Shown in pieces: positions 27,138 to 36,937 of a stretch of DNA of 61,083 nt. The position numbers were made by a program, and so were the translations under genes. The notes under the pieces were generated by a model. That model did no database searches. It had not been told where the DNA came from and saw nothing but the letters and a program-made list of their open reading frames with translations. Source of the DNA: Erysipelotrichales bacterium (GTDB taxonomy: Bacteria > Bacillota_I > Bacilli_A > Acholeplasmatales > WRBM01); assembly GCA_009784525.1 (NCBI GenBank), contig WRBM01000009.1, positions 1 to 61,083 on the forward strand. Direction: 5' to 3'. The stretch's first letter is position 1, and every line of letters starts with the position of its first letter.

Positions 27138-28550
27138 ATGAAGATATTATTTGCGGCCAGCGAATGCGCTCCATATGCCAAAACTGGAGGTTTAGCGGAC
27201 GTAATTGGCGCTTTACCATTAAGTTTGGCTCGCTTAGGAATTGATGTTTCTGTTATTCTGCCTTATTATAAACAAGTGAAAAATAAAAATCTAGCAACTT
27301 ATCAATTGCATTTTGATATCGAGATTAACAATGTCAAAAAATATTGCGGTATTTTTTCTTTAAAAACTAATGATGTCACTTATTATTTTATTGATAATGA
27401 AGAATTCTTTTATCGAGATGAACTTTATGGTCATTACGATGATGGTGAACGTTTTGCTTACTTTTCACTGGCGATATTAGAAACCTTACAAAAAATTGAT
27501 TTATTTCCAGATGTGATTCATTGCAACGACTGGCAGACAGCTGCCATCCCCCATCTTCTTAAACGCAATTATCAATGGTTTGATACATACAAAGAAATTA
27601 AAACCGTACTAAGCATTCATAATATTCAGTTTCAAGGAATCTTTCCAGCCTCTTTAGCAAGTTATTTAAATTTGAAATATAGTCAAGCCTTAGAATTTGA
27701 TAACAATATTAACTTTCTTAAAGCCGGCATCGTCTGTTCTGATCTTATAACAACAGTAAGTGAAACATACCGTGATGAAATTTTAACTGAAGAATATGGT
27801 TATCGTCTAAATGATATATTGTCCCTTTATCAAAATAAGCTTTTTGGTATTATTAATGGTATTGACATAGATTTATTCAACCCAAAGACTGATCAACTAC
27901 TCCATAAAAATTTCGATTCAGAAAATGCAATGCGCCATCGTTATTTAAATAAACGAAAGCTTCAGAAAGATTCAGGCTTGCCGATTAGAAACGCGCCTTT
28001 ATTCGGTCTGGTTTCCAGACTTACTGATCAAAAAGGTCTTGATTTATTTCGGCCAATATTAACCGATATTTTAAATAATCATGATTGTCAATTCTATGTT
28101 ATGGGTTCAGGTGAACTTGAATTTGAAAATTACTTCAAGGAATTAGCCAACAGTTATCCTGAAAAGTTTAAGGTTTTTATTGGTTATAATGAAGCTTTAG
28201 CCCAAAAAATATATAGTAGTATCAATTTCTTTTTAATGCCTTCTAAGTTTGAGCCTTGTGGCTTGAGCCAATTAATCAGTATGCGTTATGGCGGTATTCC
28301 CATTGTCAGGGAAACTGGTGGTTTAAAAGATACTGTTATTCCTTATAATAAATTCACTAAACAAGGTTCTGGTTTTTCTTTTAAGAATTATCAAGCCGAT
28401 GAATTAAAAACTCAGATTGAAGTAGCTATTGCATTTTATCAAAACAAAAAAGAACTTAAAAATTTAACTAAACAAATAATGAACCTCGATTTCAGTTGGG
28501 AAAATTCTTCCCGAAAATATCTTGAACTTTATCAGAAATTAACAAACTAG
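27138..28550 (+). CDS. glgA: glycogen synthase GlgA (ADP-glucose type)
   Basis: A GT5-family enzyme that extends alpha-1,4-glucan from ADP-glucose. The 470-residue protein has the N-terminal KTGGLADV ADP-glucose motif (about 15-22), HNIQFQG, the GIDIDLFNP segment, and the C-terminal FEPCGLSQL motif. It is first in a two-gene operon with glgC, 11 nt downstream. glgD, glgP and glgB, often in the same operon, are not adjacent. Confidence 0.96.
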   Translation: MKILFAASECAPYAKTGGLADVIGALPLSLARLGIDVSVILPYYKQVKNKNLATYQLHFDIEINNVKKYCGIFSLKTNDVTYYFIDNEEFFYRDELYGHYDDGERFAYFSLAILETLQKIDLFPDVIHCNDWQTAAIPHLLKRNYQWFDTYKEIKTVLSIHNIQFQGIFPASLASYLNLKYSQALEFDNNINFLKAGIVCSDLITTVSETYRDEILTEEYGYRLNDILSLYQNKLFGIINGIDIDLFNPKTDQLLHKNFDSENAMRHRYLNKRKLQKDSGLPIRNAPLFGLVSRLTDQKGLDLFRPILTDILNNHDCQFYVMGSGELEFENYFKELANSYPEKFKVFIGYNEALAQKIYSSINFFLMPSKFEPCGLSQLISMRYGGIPIVRETGGLKDTVIPYNKFTKQGSGFSFKNYQADELKTQIEVAIAFYQNKKELKNLTKQIMNLDFSWENSSRKYLELYQKLTN

Positions 28551-28561
28551 GAGGCAATTTC

Positions 28562-29797
28562 ATGGAAACATTAGCACTTATATTAGCCGGAGGACGAGGC
28601 ACAAGATTAGATATTTTATCCGAAAAAAGATCGAAACCTTCTGTTCCGTTTGCTGGAAAATACCGAATCATTGATTTTACTTTAAGTAATTGCTGCAACT
28701 CACAGATTTATGATATAGCGATTCTTACCCAATACTTACCAATGAGCCTTAATGAGCATATTGGGGTCGGTAAACCTTGGGATTTAGACCGTCGCGATTC
28801 TGGAGTGACACTTCTGCAGCCTCATAACTACTGGTATGAAGGGACTGCTGATGCTGTTTTAAAAAACATTGCCTTTATTAAAAGAAGAAACCCTAAATAT
28901 GTTTTAATTCTTTCTGGTGACCATATCTATAAAATGGATTACCGAAAAATAATTAAACAGCATATTGAAAAAAACGCTGATTTAACAATTGCCTGCAAAA
29001 TTGTACCTTTAGAGGAAGCTTCCCGTTTTGGTATTATGGAAACTGATAAAAATTTAAAAATAAAGAAATTTTCTGAGAAACCAAAGGAGCCAAAATCAAA
29101 TTTAGCCTCTATGGGAATTTATGTTTTCAATACTGATGTATTATTAGAAGCCTTAACTTCCATTGTTGAGAAAGAACTTGATTTTGGTTCGCATATTATT
29201 CCTCGTTTAATCTATATTAAAAAAGTCTTTGCTTTTGAATATTCCGATTACTGGAAGGATGTCGGAACTTATGAATCATATCTGGAAACATCTTTAGAAT
29301 TAGCTTCTCCTAATGCTAAAGAAATCTTAGATATGTATGATCCTAACTGGAAAGTTTATACCAAAAGTGAAGAATTGCCAGCTGTAAAGTTTGGCTTAAA
29401 ATCAAAAGTAAGCCAATCTTTGATTTCTAATGGCTGCGTTATAGATGGTGAAGTTTTTAATTCTATTCTTAGTCCAGGCGTTACTATTAAGGAAGGCGCC
29501 ATCGTTCGTAATTCTGTCTTACTTAATGGTACAGTTATCGAAGAAAATGCTATTTTAGATAACTGCATTTTAGATAAAAATTGTGTTGTTGGTAAAAACA
29601 CTAAAATCGGGGTTGGCGATAATTATGTTCCTAACGAAGAAAATCCAAAGGTTCTTTCTTGCGGTATTAATGTCTGTGGAAAAGGCACGAAAATTCCTAA
29701 TGATTATATCATTGAAAGAAACTGCCGGATTTTTCCTTCAGCGCATCCAATTAATATTACGGCTAAACATATAAAAAGCGGTACTACCTTAAGATAA
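28562..29797 (+). CDS. glgC: glucose-1-phosphate adenylyltransferase GlgC
   Basis: It makes ADP-glucose from ATP and glucose-1-phosphate, the committed step of glycogen synthesis. The 411 residues show LAGGRGTRL, KPSVPFAGKYRIIDF, LSGDHIYKMDY, FSEKP and a left-handed beta-helix C-terminus (NGCVIDGEV, SVLLNGTVI). The intact N-terminal motif argues for catalytic GlgC, not the regulatory GlgD subunit. GAGGCAATTTC precedes the start. Confidence 0.95.
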   Translation: METLALILAGGRGTRLDILSEKRSKPSVPFAGKYRIIDFTLSNCCNSQIYDIAILTQYLPMSLNEHIGVGKPWDLDRRDSGVTLLQPHNYWYEGTADAVLKNIAFIKRRNPKYVLILSGDHIYKMDYRKIIKQHIEKNADLTIACKIVPLEEASRFGIMETDKNLKIKKFSEKPKEPKSNLASMGIYVFNTDVLLEALTSIVEKELDFGSHIIPRLIYIKKVFAFEYSDYWKDVGTYESYLETSLELASPNAKEILDMYDPNWKVYTKSEELPAVKFGLKSKVSQSLISNGCVIDGEVFNSILSPGVTIKEGAIVRNSVLLNGTVIEENAILDNCILDKNCVVGKNTKIGVGDNYVPNEENPKVLSCGINVCGKGTKIPNDYIIERNCRIFPSAHPINITAKHIKSGTTLR

Positions 29798-29801
29798 TTT
29801 T

Positions 29802-29841
29802 AAAAAGCTGATTTCGATAAATTTAGGAATCAGCTTTTTTT
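29802..29841 (+). terminator. terminator of glgA-glgC
   Basis: The stem AAAAGCTGATT / AATCAGCTTTT with a 15-base loop and trailing T's follows the glgC stop. Confidence 0.88.
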
Positions 29842-30228
29842 CATCTTATAACGATTTTATACTTAATATTGCGCATATTACACACGCGTATATGAGAGAA
29901 TTTTCACAAATTTAACCCTAAAACCATAGTTTTATTTGCTTTATCTATAACGTTTTATCAAGCTAAAAAAGTTTAAATTAATTCTTGTTTTACTAGATTT
30001 TATTGCAACGGAGTTGTGGCTTTAATTTTATCTATTCTCGTTTTAAATTTGCGATTGCTGGTGTTGCGGGAATTGTTTTGGCTTTTCTCGCCAAGAAAAA
30101 AGACAGCCAAACAACTCAAATAACAAAATTTTCTTTTTTAGAGGAACATTCTTAAAGTATGTAAAAATTAATTTTAAAAAAAATAAATCACTCGTAGATA
30201 AACGTCAAATTTTAAAATTAAAATTTTA
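29842..30228. other. gap with a possible membrane-protein fragment
   Basis: No intact gene is seen. On the plus strand, two adjacent frames near 30012-30100 give GVVALILSILVL and FAIAGVAGIVLAFLAKKKDSQ. Joined by a frameshift, these look like the end of a small two-helix membrane protein. This is weak and could be chance in T-rich DNA. Confidence 0.3.
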
Positions 30229-30912
30229 TTATCTTTTTAATCTGCGCTTATAAATTTTCATTGCTAAGATATAAAATACTACAATTAGTCCTATAGACCA
30301 AAGTAAAGCCCGAAGTAATGTTCCATCAGGAAATGGCTGATTTAAAAACAAAGCCCTTATACTGTCTATTATCGGCGTAACTGGTTGATTTTCCGCAAAT
30401 ACGCGCAAAGCCCTTGGCATTGTTTCAGTTGGCGCGAAACCAGAGCTTAAAAAAGGAATTATCGCCACTATCATCATTAAACCTCCTGCACTTTCAGCGG
30501 TTTTAGAATGCAAGCCGCTAATTATTGCTAGCCAAGTAACAACTAATATATAAAGTAAAATTATTCCTATAGCACCTAGCCAAGCTAACAATCCTGCTTC
30601 TGGCCGAAAACCAACTATTAAAGCCGTACATAATGCGGCAGTGGCTGTAATAGCATTACTTACAAAAGCTGCGAGAACATGACCTGTTAATAGTGATGAT
30701 TTAGCAATCGGCATTGTATGAAAGCGATCAATAATACCTTTTGTCAAATCATTATTTAAAGCGATGGCGGTTGTTGCGGAGTTCTGACCAATCGTTTGTA
30801 AAATAATCCCTGGTACAATAAAATTAACGACGCTGATGCTACCCATATCCATCGTTCCCCCAAAAACATACACGAATAAAACCATAACGATACAGGGTAC
30901 TAAAATACTACG
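30229..30912 (-). pseudogene. ABC-2 type transporter permease lacking its N-terminus
   Basis: The 218-residue frame from ATG 30885 has the later helices of a DrrB/ABC-2 permease: LFVYVFGG, the cytoplasmic DRFHTMPI segment, four more helices and a short basic tail. Family proteins begin about 30 residues earlier with a cytoplasmic stretch and the first half of helix 1. Here the homology (RSILVPCIVM) runs up to a TAG at about 30915 and stops. No ABC ATPase gene is adjacent. A promoter-like TTGACA-N17-TAGTAT (30933-30905) overlaps the truncation point, so a shortened protein could be made. Probably a clipped remnant. Confidence 0.6.
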
Positions 30913-30933
30913 CTAATTAACTTGCTTTGTCAA
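30905..30933 (-). promoter_or_regulatory. promoter-like sequence before the clipped permease
   Basis: On the minus strand TTGACA (30933-30928), a 17-base spacer and TAGTAT (30910-30905). It is 20 nt from the first ATG, so the leader would be very short. Confidence 0.45.
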
Positions 30934-30942
30934 CTAAAGCTT

Positions 30943-30979
30943 GAAAAAAAATAAAAATACCCCAAATAGAGGTATTTTA
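30943..30979 (-). terminator. terminator of the activase/DCCP operon
   Basis: The stem AAAATACC / GGTATTTT with an 8- to 9-base loop is followed by a long T tract on the minus strand. Confidence 0.85.
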
Positions 30980-30994
30980 GTTAAATTTATATGT

Positions 30995-32260
30995 TTAGTG
31001 CTTTTTTTCTTTTTCCATTTTCTTATTAGCATTTGAAAGCATCAGTTTAATCCGATTCTCCTGATTAACACGACTGGCACCTGGATCATAGTCGATTGCG
31101 ACGATATTGGAATCAGGATTTTTATCTTTGATTTTCTTAATCATTCCCTTACCAATAATATGATTTGGTAAACAGCCAAATGGCTGAGCACAAACAACAT
31201 TATTGACACCGAGATGTAATAATTCAATAATTTCGCCAATCAGAAGCCAGCCTTCGCCCATTTTATTGCCGAGTCCGATATATTGCTTAGCCATTTCACG
31301 CATAGCTTTATAACCCGATAGTTTTGGCAGAGTTTCACTTTTATTAATCGCATTAATCATTCTTGACTGCCAGTTGATCATGACTCTTCTTAAATACATT
31401 GAATACCATTTCTTAAATAACTTGCCACCATAAAGATTAATATCAGTAACAGCTGCATCAAGCTGATAAATAACGAAATCATATAGACCTGGCACAACAA
31501 TTTGAGCTCCTTCGTTATGCAAAAATTCTTCTAAGTTATTATTACCTAAAGGCGCAAATTTTACGTAAATTTCACCGACAATACCAACTTTAGGTTTATT
31601 TTCTTCTCCTTGAGGTATCTTATCAAAAGCAGTAACAATCTCTTCAAATATTTTCACTAAAGCTTTTTTCTTGATTGGTTTTTCTGTTGCAATTTGCGTT
31701 ATAGCTTTTTTGATTTCTGTCTTTAAAACTTGCTCCGTATGACCTTTTTCAAGTTCATAGGCTCTTTTATAATTTGATACCCACATTAATAAATCACTAA
31801 CTAACACTGAAGCATTGAGCTTTTTAATCATTTTAAAGTCAAGGGTAAAACCAGGACTGTTTTCCAGTTTTTGCAAACTCAAAGAAATTACTGGTACATA
31901 ATCAAATCCAGCTTTAATCAAAGCTTTGCGTAATAAATGGATATAGTTAGAGGCTCTGCAGCCGCCACCTGTTTGCGTTAACATCAAGGCTACTTTTCTA
32001 GTGTCATATTTTCCAGATTTTAAAGCATCAATCATCTGACCAATAACTAATAAAGCAGGATAACAAGTATCATTATGAACGCTTCTTAAACCTTCTTCAA
32101 CTACCTCTGGATGCGTTGTTTTTAAAACTTCAAAATTGTAACCTTCTGTCTTTAGAATCGCTTCAAAAAACTCAAAATGAATTTTTAGCATTTGTGGCGC
32201 TAAAACAGTATAGTCTTTTTTCATTTCTTTAGTAAAAACCGGACGATTTTGTTTATCCAT
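30995..32260 (-). CDS. 2-hydroxyacyl-CoA dehydratase-like / double-cubane cluster protein subunit
   Basis: This 421-residue cytoplasmic protein is related to the HgdB/BcrB-type component that is reduced by an ATP-driven activase. Cys residues likely to bind clusters occur in NDTCYPALLVIGQ (about 64), GGGCRASNY (about 101) and CAQPFGCLPNHI (about 358-365), with a late DYDPGAS motif. It overlaps the partner activase by 8 nt. In many Bacillota this region is the C-terminal part of one very long fused protein; here it is a separate chain. The substrate is unknown. Confidence 0.82.
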   Translation of the reverse strand: MDKQNRPVFTKEMKKDYTVLAPQMLKIHFEFFEAILKTEGYNFEVLKTTHPEVVEEGLRSVHNDTCYPALLVIGQMIDALKSGKYDTRKVALMLTQTGGGCRASNYIHLLRKALIKAGFDYVPVISLSLQKLENSPGFTLDFKMIKKLNASVLVSDLLMWVSNYKRAYELEKGHTEQVLKTEIKKAITQIATEKPIKKKALVKIFEEIVTAFDKIPQGEENKPKVGIVGEIYVKFAPLGNNNLEEFLHNEGAQIVVPGLYDFVIYQLDAAVTDINLYGGKLFKKWYSMYLRRVMINWQSRMINAINKSETLPKLSGYKAMREMAKQYIGLGNKMGEGWLLIGEIIELLHLGVNNVVCAQPFGCLPNHIIGKGMIKKIKDKNPDSNIVAIDYDPGASRVNQENRIKLMLSNANKKMEKEKKH

Positions 32261-35189
32261 AGATATCCCCCTTATCTTTAACTGCCAATGACTCTAAAAG
32301 CGTTCTAAGGCGAATTTTTGCCACTCCTAAGTTTGAGATTTCATCAATCTTGATTTGTGTATAATATTTTCCGGCTTCTTCTAAAATTCTTCTTGTTTCA
32401 TCAGTAGTGACCGCATCAAGGCCACAGCCAAAAGATACCAGTTGGACTAATTCCATATTCCGATTTTCACGAACAAAATAAGCCGCATCATATAATCTTG
32501 AGTGGAAAGTCCATTGATTTAAGACATCTAACTTGCCAGCCTTAGCTTTTGGTGAGACTCCTTGTTCTGGTATGACAACCGCTCCTAAAGTTACTAAAAG
32601 CTTATCAATTCCATGATTGATTGCTGGGTCAACATGATAAGGTCTTCCAGCTAAAACGATAACTTTAAGATTATTTGTTTGGGCATGAGTCAAAGCAATA
32701 TCGGTAAATATTTGAATATCGTCTTTAAATTTATTGTAAACTTCATAACCAGCTTTAATCGCTTTTTCAATATCACGAAGTTTTAAATCCGAAAAATGCG
32801 CCTTTAATGATTCAAAAGTTTTTTTAGCAAACAAAGGACTACCAATTACTAAATATGGATTGATAAAGTTATCCGCGGTAATTTCATCTAAGTTTCCTTC
32901 AATTAACTCTGAATAATATGCAACAACCGGACAATTATAATGATTATCAACATAAGATTTTTCTTTAAAATTATAAACATTAACCGGATAAAAAATTTTA
33001 TTTACTTTTTTATCAAATAAGCTTTTAATATGGCCATGAACCATTTTTGCCGGATAACAAACTGTATCAGAAGGAATTGTCTCTTGACCAGAAAAGTATA
33101 ATTCTTTTGATGATTTATCACTTAAAATAATTCCGATATCAAGGGCATTAAAGAAGCCATTCCAAAAAGGATAAGTATCAAAGAAATTTAAAACTAAAGG
33201 GATGCCTACTGTTCCACGTTTCGGTTTTTCAATAGTAGGAAGCCTAAAAAGCGCATCATAACATTCCGCAAAAACATTTGGAATCTCTGATTTTATTGGC
33301 AGTGCTAATCCGCCTTCACATTTATTTCCACCGATATAACGTCTGCCATCACTAAAATTATTAACTGTCAGTAAACAATGATTACTACAAAGTTTACAAT
33401 GCGTTGAGCGCGATGTAAAAGAAAATTGCTCTAGATGTTCTAATGAAAGTCTTGATTTAGCATCAACCTCTTGCGTTTTAGCAATCAATGCACAGCCAAA
33501 AGCGCCCATTAAACCTGAAATCGCTGGTCTGATAACCTCTTTATTGATTTCCCGTTCAAAAGCCCTTAAAACAGCGTCGTTGTAAAAGGTTCCACCCTGA
33601 ACAACAATATTGTCACCTAATTCATCGGGATTACTGACTCTGATAACTTTATAAAGCGCATTTTTAACAACAGAAATCGCAATGCCACCCGCAACATCCG
33701 CAACCGAAGACCCTTCTTTTTGAGCCTGCTTGACCGAAGAGTTCATAAAGACCGTGCACCTAGAACCAAGATCGGCCGGATTCGGCGCAAATAAAGCTAA
33801 TTTAGAGAATTCTTCCGCAGTGTAACCTAAGGCTTTTGCAAAAGTTTCAATAAAAGAACCACATCCTGAAGAACAGGCTTCATTTAGCATGATAGAATCA
33901 ATTGTGCCGTTTTTAATTTTAAAGCACTTCATATCCTGACCGCCGATATCAATAATATAATCGACTTGCGGATTAAAGAATTTAGCCGCATGGAAATGGG
34001 CAAATGTTTCAACCATACCAAAATCGATTAAGAAAGCTTTTTTCATCAGTTCTTCGCCATAACCAGTTACACAAGAAGATACAACCTTTGTATCAGCGTT
34101 AAGACTTCTAAATATTTTCAGCAGCTCTTCTTTAATAACATCAACTGGATTTCCTTTATTTCCTGCATAAAATTCATGAAGAATTTCGCAGTTTTCACCA
34201 ATTAGGATTATTTTAGTTGTTGTAGAACCAGCATCAATCCCAAGATAAGCTTTTCCTTTATAGGTTTGTAAATCTGCAGAAGCTGCTTTATAACGATTCT
34301 GACGTGTTAGAAACGTTTGATAATCTGCCTCATTTTTAAATAAAGGTTCAGACTTATTAGCGGATTTTTTATCTTTAATTGCTTCAACTTTTTCTAGTAT
34401 CTGCGTTAAGTTCAATACTTTACTTTGCGTAGATTCTTTAGCCGCTCCATGGGCCACAAAATAATGAGCATTTTCCGGAAAAATCACATCTTCTGGCGCA
34501 ATATTAAGGGTCCTGATAAAAGCTTCTCTTAGTTCAGAAAGAAAATAAAGTGGTCCACCAAGAAACATAACTTTCTTTTCGATTTTACGACCTTGGGCTA
34601 AACCACTAATTGCCTGATTAACAATAGCTTGAAATATTGAAGCCGCAATGTCTTCTTTATTTACACCTTGATTTAACAATGATTGAATATCCGTTTTAGC
34701 AAAAACCCCACAACGACTAGCAATCGGATAAATCTTTTTGTGTTTTTTTGATAATTCGTTCATTTCCAAGATATTAATATCTAAAAGGGTTGCCATTTGA
34801 TCGATAAAAGCACCAGTCCCACCAGCGCATGTTCCATTCATTCTTTGATCAGTATTGCGGCCAAAAAAGATTATTTTGGCATCTTCGCCACCAAGCTCAA
34901 TTGCGACATCCGCATCTGGAAAACTTTCATCAACTGCAGTAGTTGCGGCTATAACCTCTTGAACAAAGGTAAGATTAGCTTCTTCAGCTACTCCCATTCC
35001 GGCAGAGCCAGTGATGGCTAAAGTAACCGGTTCATCACCGATTTGAATTTGTAGTCTTTTAAGCATATCAATTATTGTTTGTCTTACTAAGGCATTATGA
35101 CGGCAATAATCCATAAAGATTGCTTTGTTTTCTTTTTCAGCTAATATCTTAACGGTTGTTGAACCGACATCAACTCCAATTTTTATCAT
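32253..35189 (-). CDS. acyl-CoA dehydratase activase with two BadF/BcrD domains plus DUF2229
   Basis: ATP-dependent electron injector for the adjacent cluster protein. I start it at ATG 35189, 5 nt after GGTGA; a GTG at 35198 is in frame. The 978 residues hold two ASKHA ATPase domains, each starting with a D-x-G-S-T-T-x-K loop (GVDVGSTTVK and GIDAGSTTTK). Each keeps the cluster Cys pair of activases: CAGGTGAF and SRCGVF in the first, CSSGCGSF and SRCTVF in the second. A Cys-rich DUF2229 domain follows (CKLCSNHCLL, GGNKCEGG). Two activase domains on one chain replace the usual homodimer. The substrate is unknown. Confidence 0.9.
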   Translation of the reverse strand: MIKIGVDVGSTTVKILAEKENKAIFMDYCRHNALVRQTIIDMLKRLQIQIGDEPVTLAITGSAGMGVAEEANLTFVQEVIAATTAVDESFPDADVAIELGGEDAKIIFFGRNTDQRMNGTCAGGTGAFIDQMATLLDINILEMNELSKKHKKIYPIASRCGVFAKTDIQSLLNQGVNKEDIAASIFQAIVNQAISGLAQGRKIEKKVMFLGGPLYFLSELREAFIRTLNIAPEDVIFPENAHYFVAHGAAKESTQSKVLNLTQILEKVEAIKDKKSANKSEPLFKNEADYQTFLTRQNRYKAASADLQTYKGKAYLGIDAGSTTTKIILIGENCEILHEFYAGNKGNPVDVIKEELLKIFRSLNADTKVVSSCVTGYGEELMKKAFLIDFGMVETFAHFHAAKFFNPQVDYIIDIGGQDMKCFKIKNGTIDSIMLNEACSSGCGSFIETFAKALGYTAEEFSKLALFAPNPADLGSRCTVFMNSSVKQAQKEGSSVADVAGGIAISVVKNALYKVIRVSNPDELGDNIVVQGGTFYNDAVLRAFEREINKEVIRPAISGLMGAFGCALIAKTQEVDAKSRLSLEHLEQFSFTSRSTHCKLCSNHCLLTVNNFSDGRRYIGGNKCEGGLALPIKSEIPNVFAECYDALFRLPTIEKPKRGTVGIPLVLNFFDTYPFWNGFFNALDIGIILSDKSSKELYFSGQETIPSDTVCYPAKMVHGHIKSLFDKKVNKIFYPVNVYNFKEKSYVDNHYNCPVVAYYSELIEGNLDEITADNFINPYLVIGSPLFAKKTFESLKAHFSDLKLRDIEKAIKAGYEVYNKFKDDIQIFTDIALTHAQTNNLKVIVLAGRPYHVDPAINHGIDKLLVTLGAVVIPEQGVSPKAKAGKLDVLNQWTFHSRLYDAAYFVRENRNMELVQLVSFGCGLDAVTTDETRRILEEAGKYYTQIKIDEISNLGVAKIRLRTLLESLAVKDKGDIYG

Positions 35190-35257
35190 TTTTATCACCA
35201 GTTAACTATTTTACTATAAAAGCCATAAAATCACAATGGAGATTTAGTGTATAAACA

Positions 35258-35290
35258 CAAAAAAGCACTTTCTTTCGACAAAAGTGCTTT
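35258..35290 (-). terminator. terminator of the YgjV-like gene
   Basis: The stem AAAGCACTTT / AAAGTGCTTT is followed by TTTTTTG on the minus strand. Confidence 0.87.
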
Positions 35291-35303
35291 AATATTGATA
35301 AAC

Positions 35304-35897
35304 TTATGCTGGTTCATTAATTTGTTCGACATTTTCCTGTTGCTTTTCTTTCTTCTCGATAAAATATCTTGTATAGAAAATTATAATCGAAATAATTACC
35401 GCTACCGCTTTAATAATATTAGTAAAATTCAAGAAAAACAAGATACTGTTTATAATCATAGCTATTCGATAGACTACTTGGCTAATGCGCATAATATGAA
35501 TACCTTTTGCCCATTTTCCATAATTAGCAAATAATACTACTGCTAATAAAACCCACTCAAACATATTTCTGGAAAACCACCAGGCCCAAAAGACAACTAA
35601 AGCTGAAACTAAACAAAAAAGCAAAAAACCAACAACTGATTTTAAATGGCCAACTTCGCCTTTGCTTGTCTTAACAAAGAATAAATTCTTAAAAATACTG
35701 ACAACTTTTAAACCAGCTAACGACCAGTTTAAAAGAAAAGCATAGTTTAATGATTTAAAAACATTGCCAACTGCAGAAAGCTTTAAGGTTTTCGCTTTTT
35801 CCTTATATTGAAATTTTATAAACGCAATAATAATATTGATCCCGCCAAATATTTGCGAGATCAAAAACATCCACCAAACTACTGGTAGTTCAAACAT
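35304..35897 (-). CDS. YgjV-like inner membrane protein
   Basis: This 197-residue polytopic protein has five or six hydrophobic helices, a Q-I-F-G-G start segment, the S-L-N-Y-A-F-L-L-N motif and W-A-K-G-I-H-I-M-R-I-S-Q near the end. These resemble the YgjV family of unknown function. The C-terminal tail is charged. It is the last gene after queA, 23 nt downstream, and probably shares its transcript. Confidence 0.65.
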   Translation of the reverse strand: MFELPVVWWMFLISQIFGGINIIIAFIKFQYKEKAKTLKLSAVGNVFKSLNYAFLLNWSLAGLKVVSIFKNLFFVKTSKGEVGHLKSVVGFLLFCLVSALVVFWAWWFSRNMFEWVLLAVVLFANYGKWAKGIHIMRISQVVYRIAMIINSILFFLNFTNIIKAVAVIISIIIFYTRYFIEKKEKQQENVEQINEPA

Positions 35898-35920
35898 AAA
35901 TTAAATCTCCTTACTTTTTC

Positions 35921-36937
35921 CTAAAGAATTAACATCGCATCACCAAAAGAGAAAAAGCGATAACGTTCCTTTATAGCTTCTTCGTATGCTTTAAAGATTA
36001 ATTCTTTCCCGGCAAGCGCCGAAATAAGCATCATTAAAGTTGATTTTGGCAAATGAAAATTAGTTAATAAGCCATCAATAGTTTTAAATTGATAACCAGG
36101 ATAAATAAAAATACCAGTTGGTGATGTTTCCGCAATAAAGCCATTGCGATAATTACTTTCTAAAGTTCTGATTGAAGTAGTACCAATCGCGATAATTCTT
36201 CTTCCTTCGGTTTTAGCTTTATTTAAAGCAAGAGCTGCTTCTTCACTTACCGTATACATTTCTTCGTGCATTTTATGATCTTTGATATCTTCGGCTTCTA
36301 CAGGCTTAAATGTTCCTAAACCAACATGTAAAGTTAAAAAAACAGTTTCGACCCCTTTTTGCCTGATTTGTTCTAAGATTTCTGGTGTAAAATGTAAGCC
36401 TGCCGTTGGCGCCGCTACGCTACCGGCATTTTTAGCATAAACTGTCTGATAACGACTTTCCTCAAAATCTCGCCCTGTTATATAAGGAGGAAGTGGCATT
36501 GTCCCAATTTCTTCTAAGATAGCTTCAAAGTCTCCCGAAAAAGTAAATTTAATTTTTCTGATTCCTTCTTCAGCTTCACTAAGGCAAAGACCAGTTAATT
36601 TATCACTGAACTTGATTATTGTTCCAGTTTTGACCCTTCTAGCCGGTTTAGCAAGCACTTCCCAAGTATCTTCACTTTCACTTTTTAAAAGTAAAATTTC
36701 AATTTTAGCTTTAGTATCTTCCTTTTCACCAATTATTCTAGCCTTTAATACTTTAGAGTCATTAAAAACTAAAACATCTCCTTTTTGAAGATATTCTAAG
36801 ATATCTGTAAACATCTTATTTTCAGTGCTTTGACATTCTCTTTTCACAATCATCAGTCTTGATAGCGTCCGTTCTTTAGCCGGCTCCTGAGCAATCAATT
36901 CTGGCGGTAAATTATAATTAAAGTCTTCTGTTTTCAT
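35921..36937 (-). CDS. queA: S-adenosylmethionine:tRNA ribosyltransferase-isomerase QueA
   Basis: It adds the epoxycyclopentane ring to preQ1 in tRNA during queuosine synthesis. The 338-residue protein has the family start YNLPPELIAQEPA, RLMIVKR, the PLPPYI segment, the SVAAPTAGLHFT motif and a late LPKSTLMMLISA. It shares one base with ruvB. tgt, often next, is not here. Confidence 0.95.
   Translation of the reverse strand: MKTEDFNYNLPPELIAQEPAKERTLSRLMIVKRECQSTENKMFTDILEYLQKGDVLVFNDSKVLKARIIGEKEDTKAKIEILLLKSESEDTWEVLAKPARRVKTGTIIKFSDKLTGLCLSEAEEGIRKIKFTFSGDFEAILEEIGTMPLPPYITGRDFEESRYQTVYAKNAGSVAAPTAGLHFTPEILEQIRQKGVETVFLTLHVGLGTFKPVEAEDIKDHKMHEEMYTVSEEAALALNKAKTEGRRIIAIGTTSIRTLESNYRNGFIAETSPTGIFIYPGYQFKTIDGLLTNFHLPKSTLMMLISALAGKELIFKAYEEAIKERYRFFSFGDAMLIL

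Noticed and set aside
28562-29797. GlgD (regulatory subunit) for the second gly gene
   Set aside because: The N-terminal GGRGTRL and substrate-binding motifs are intact, as in catalytic GlgC.
35264-35290. A perfect TTTGTCGAAA-like Spo0A box in the loop of the YgjV terminator
   Set aside because: It lies downstream of a gene in a hairpin loop. By base composition several heptamer matches are expected by chance in a window this size.
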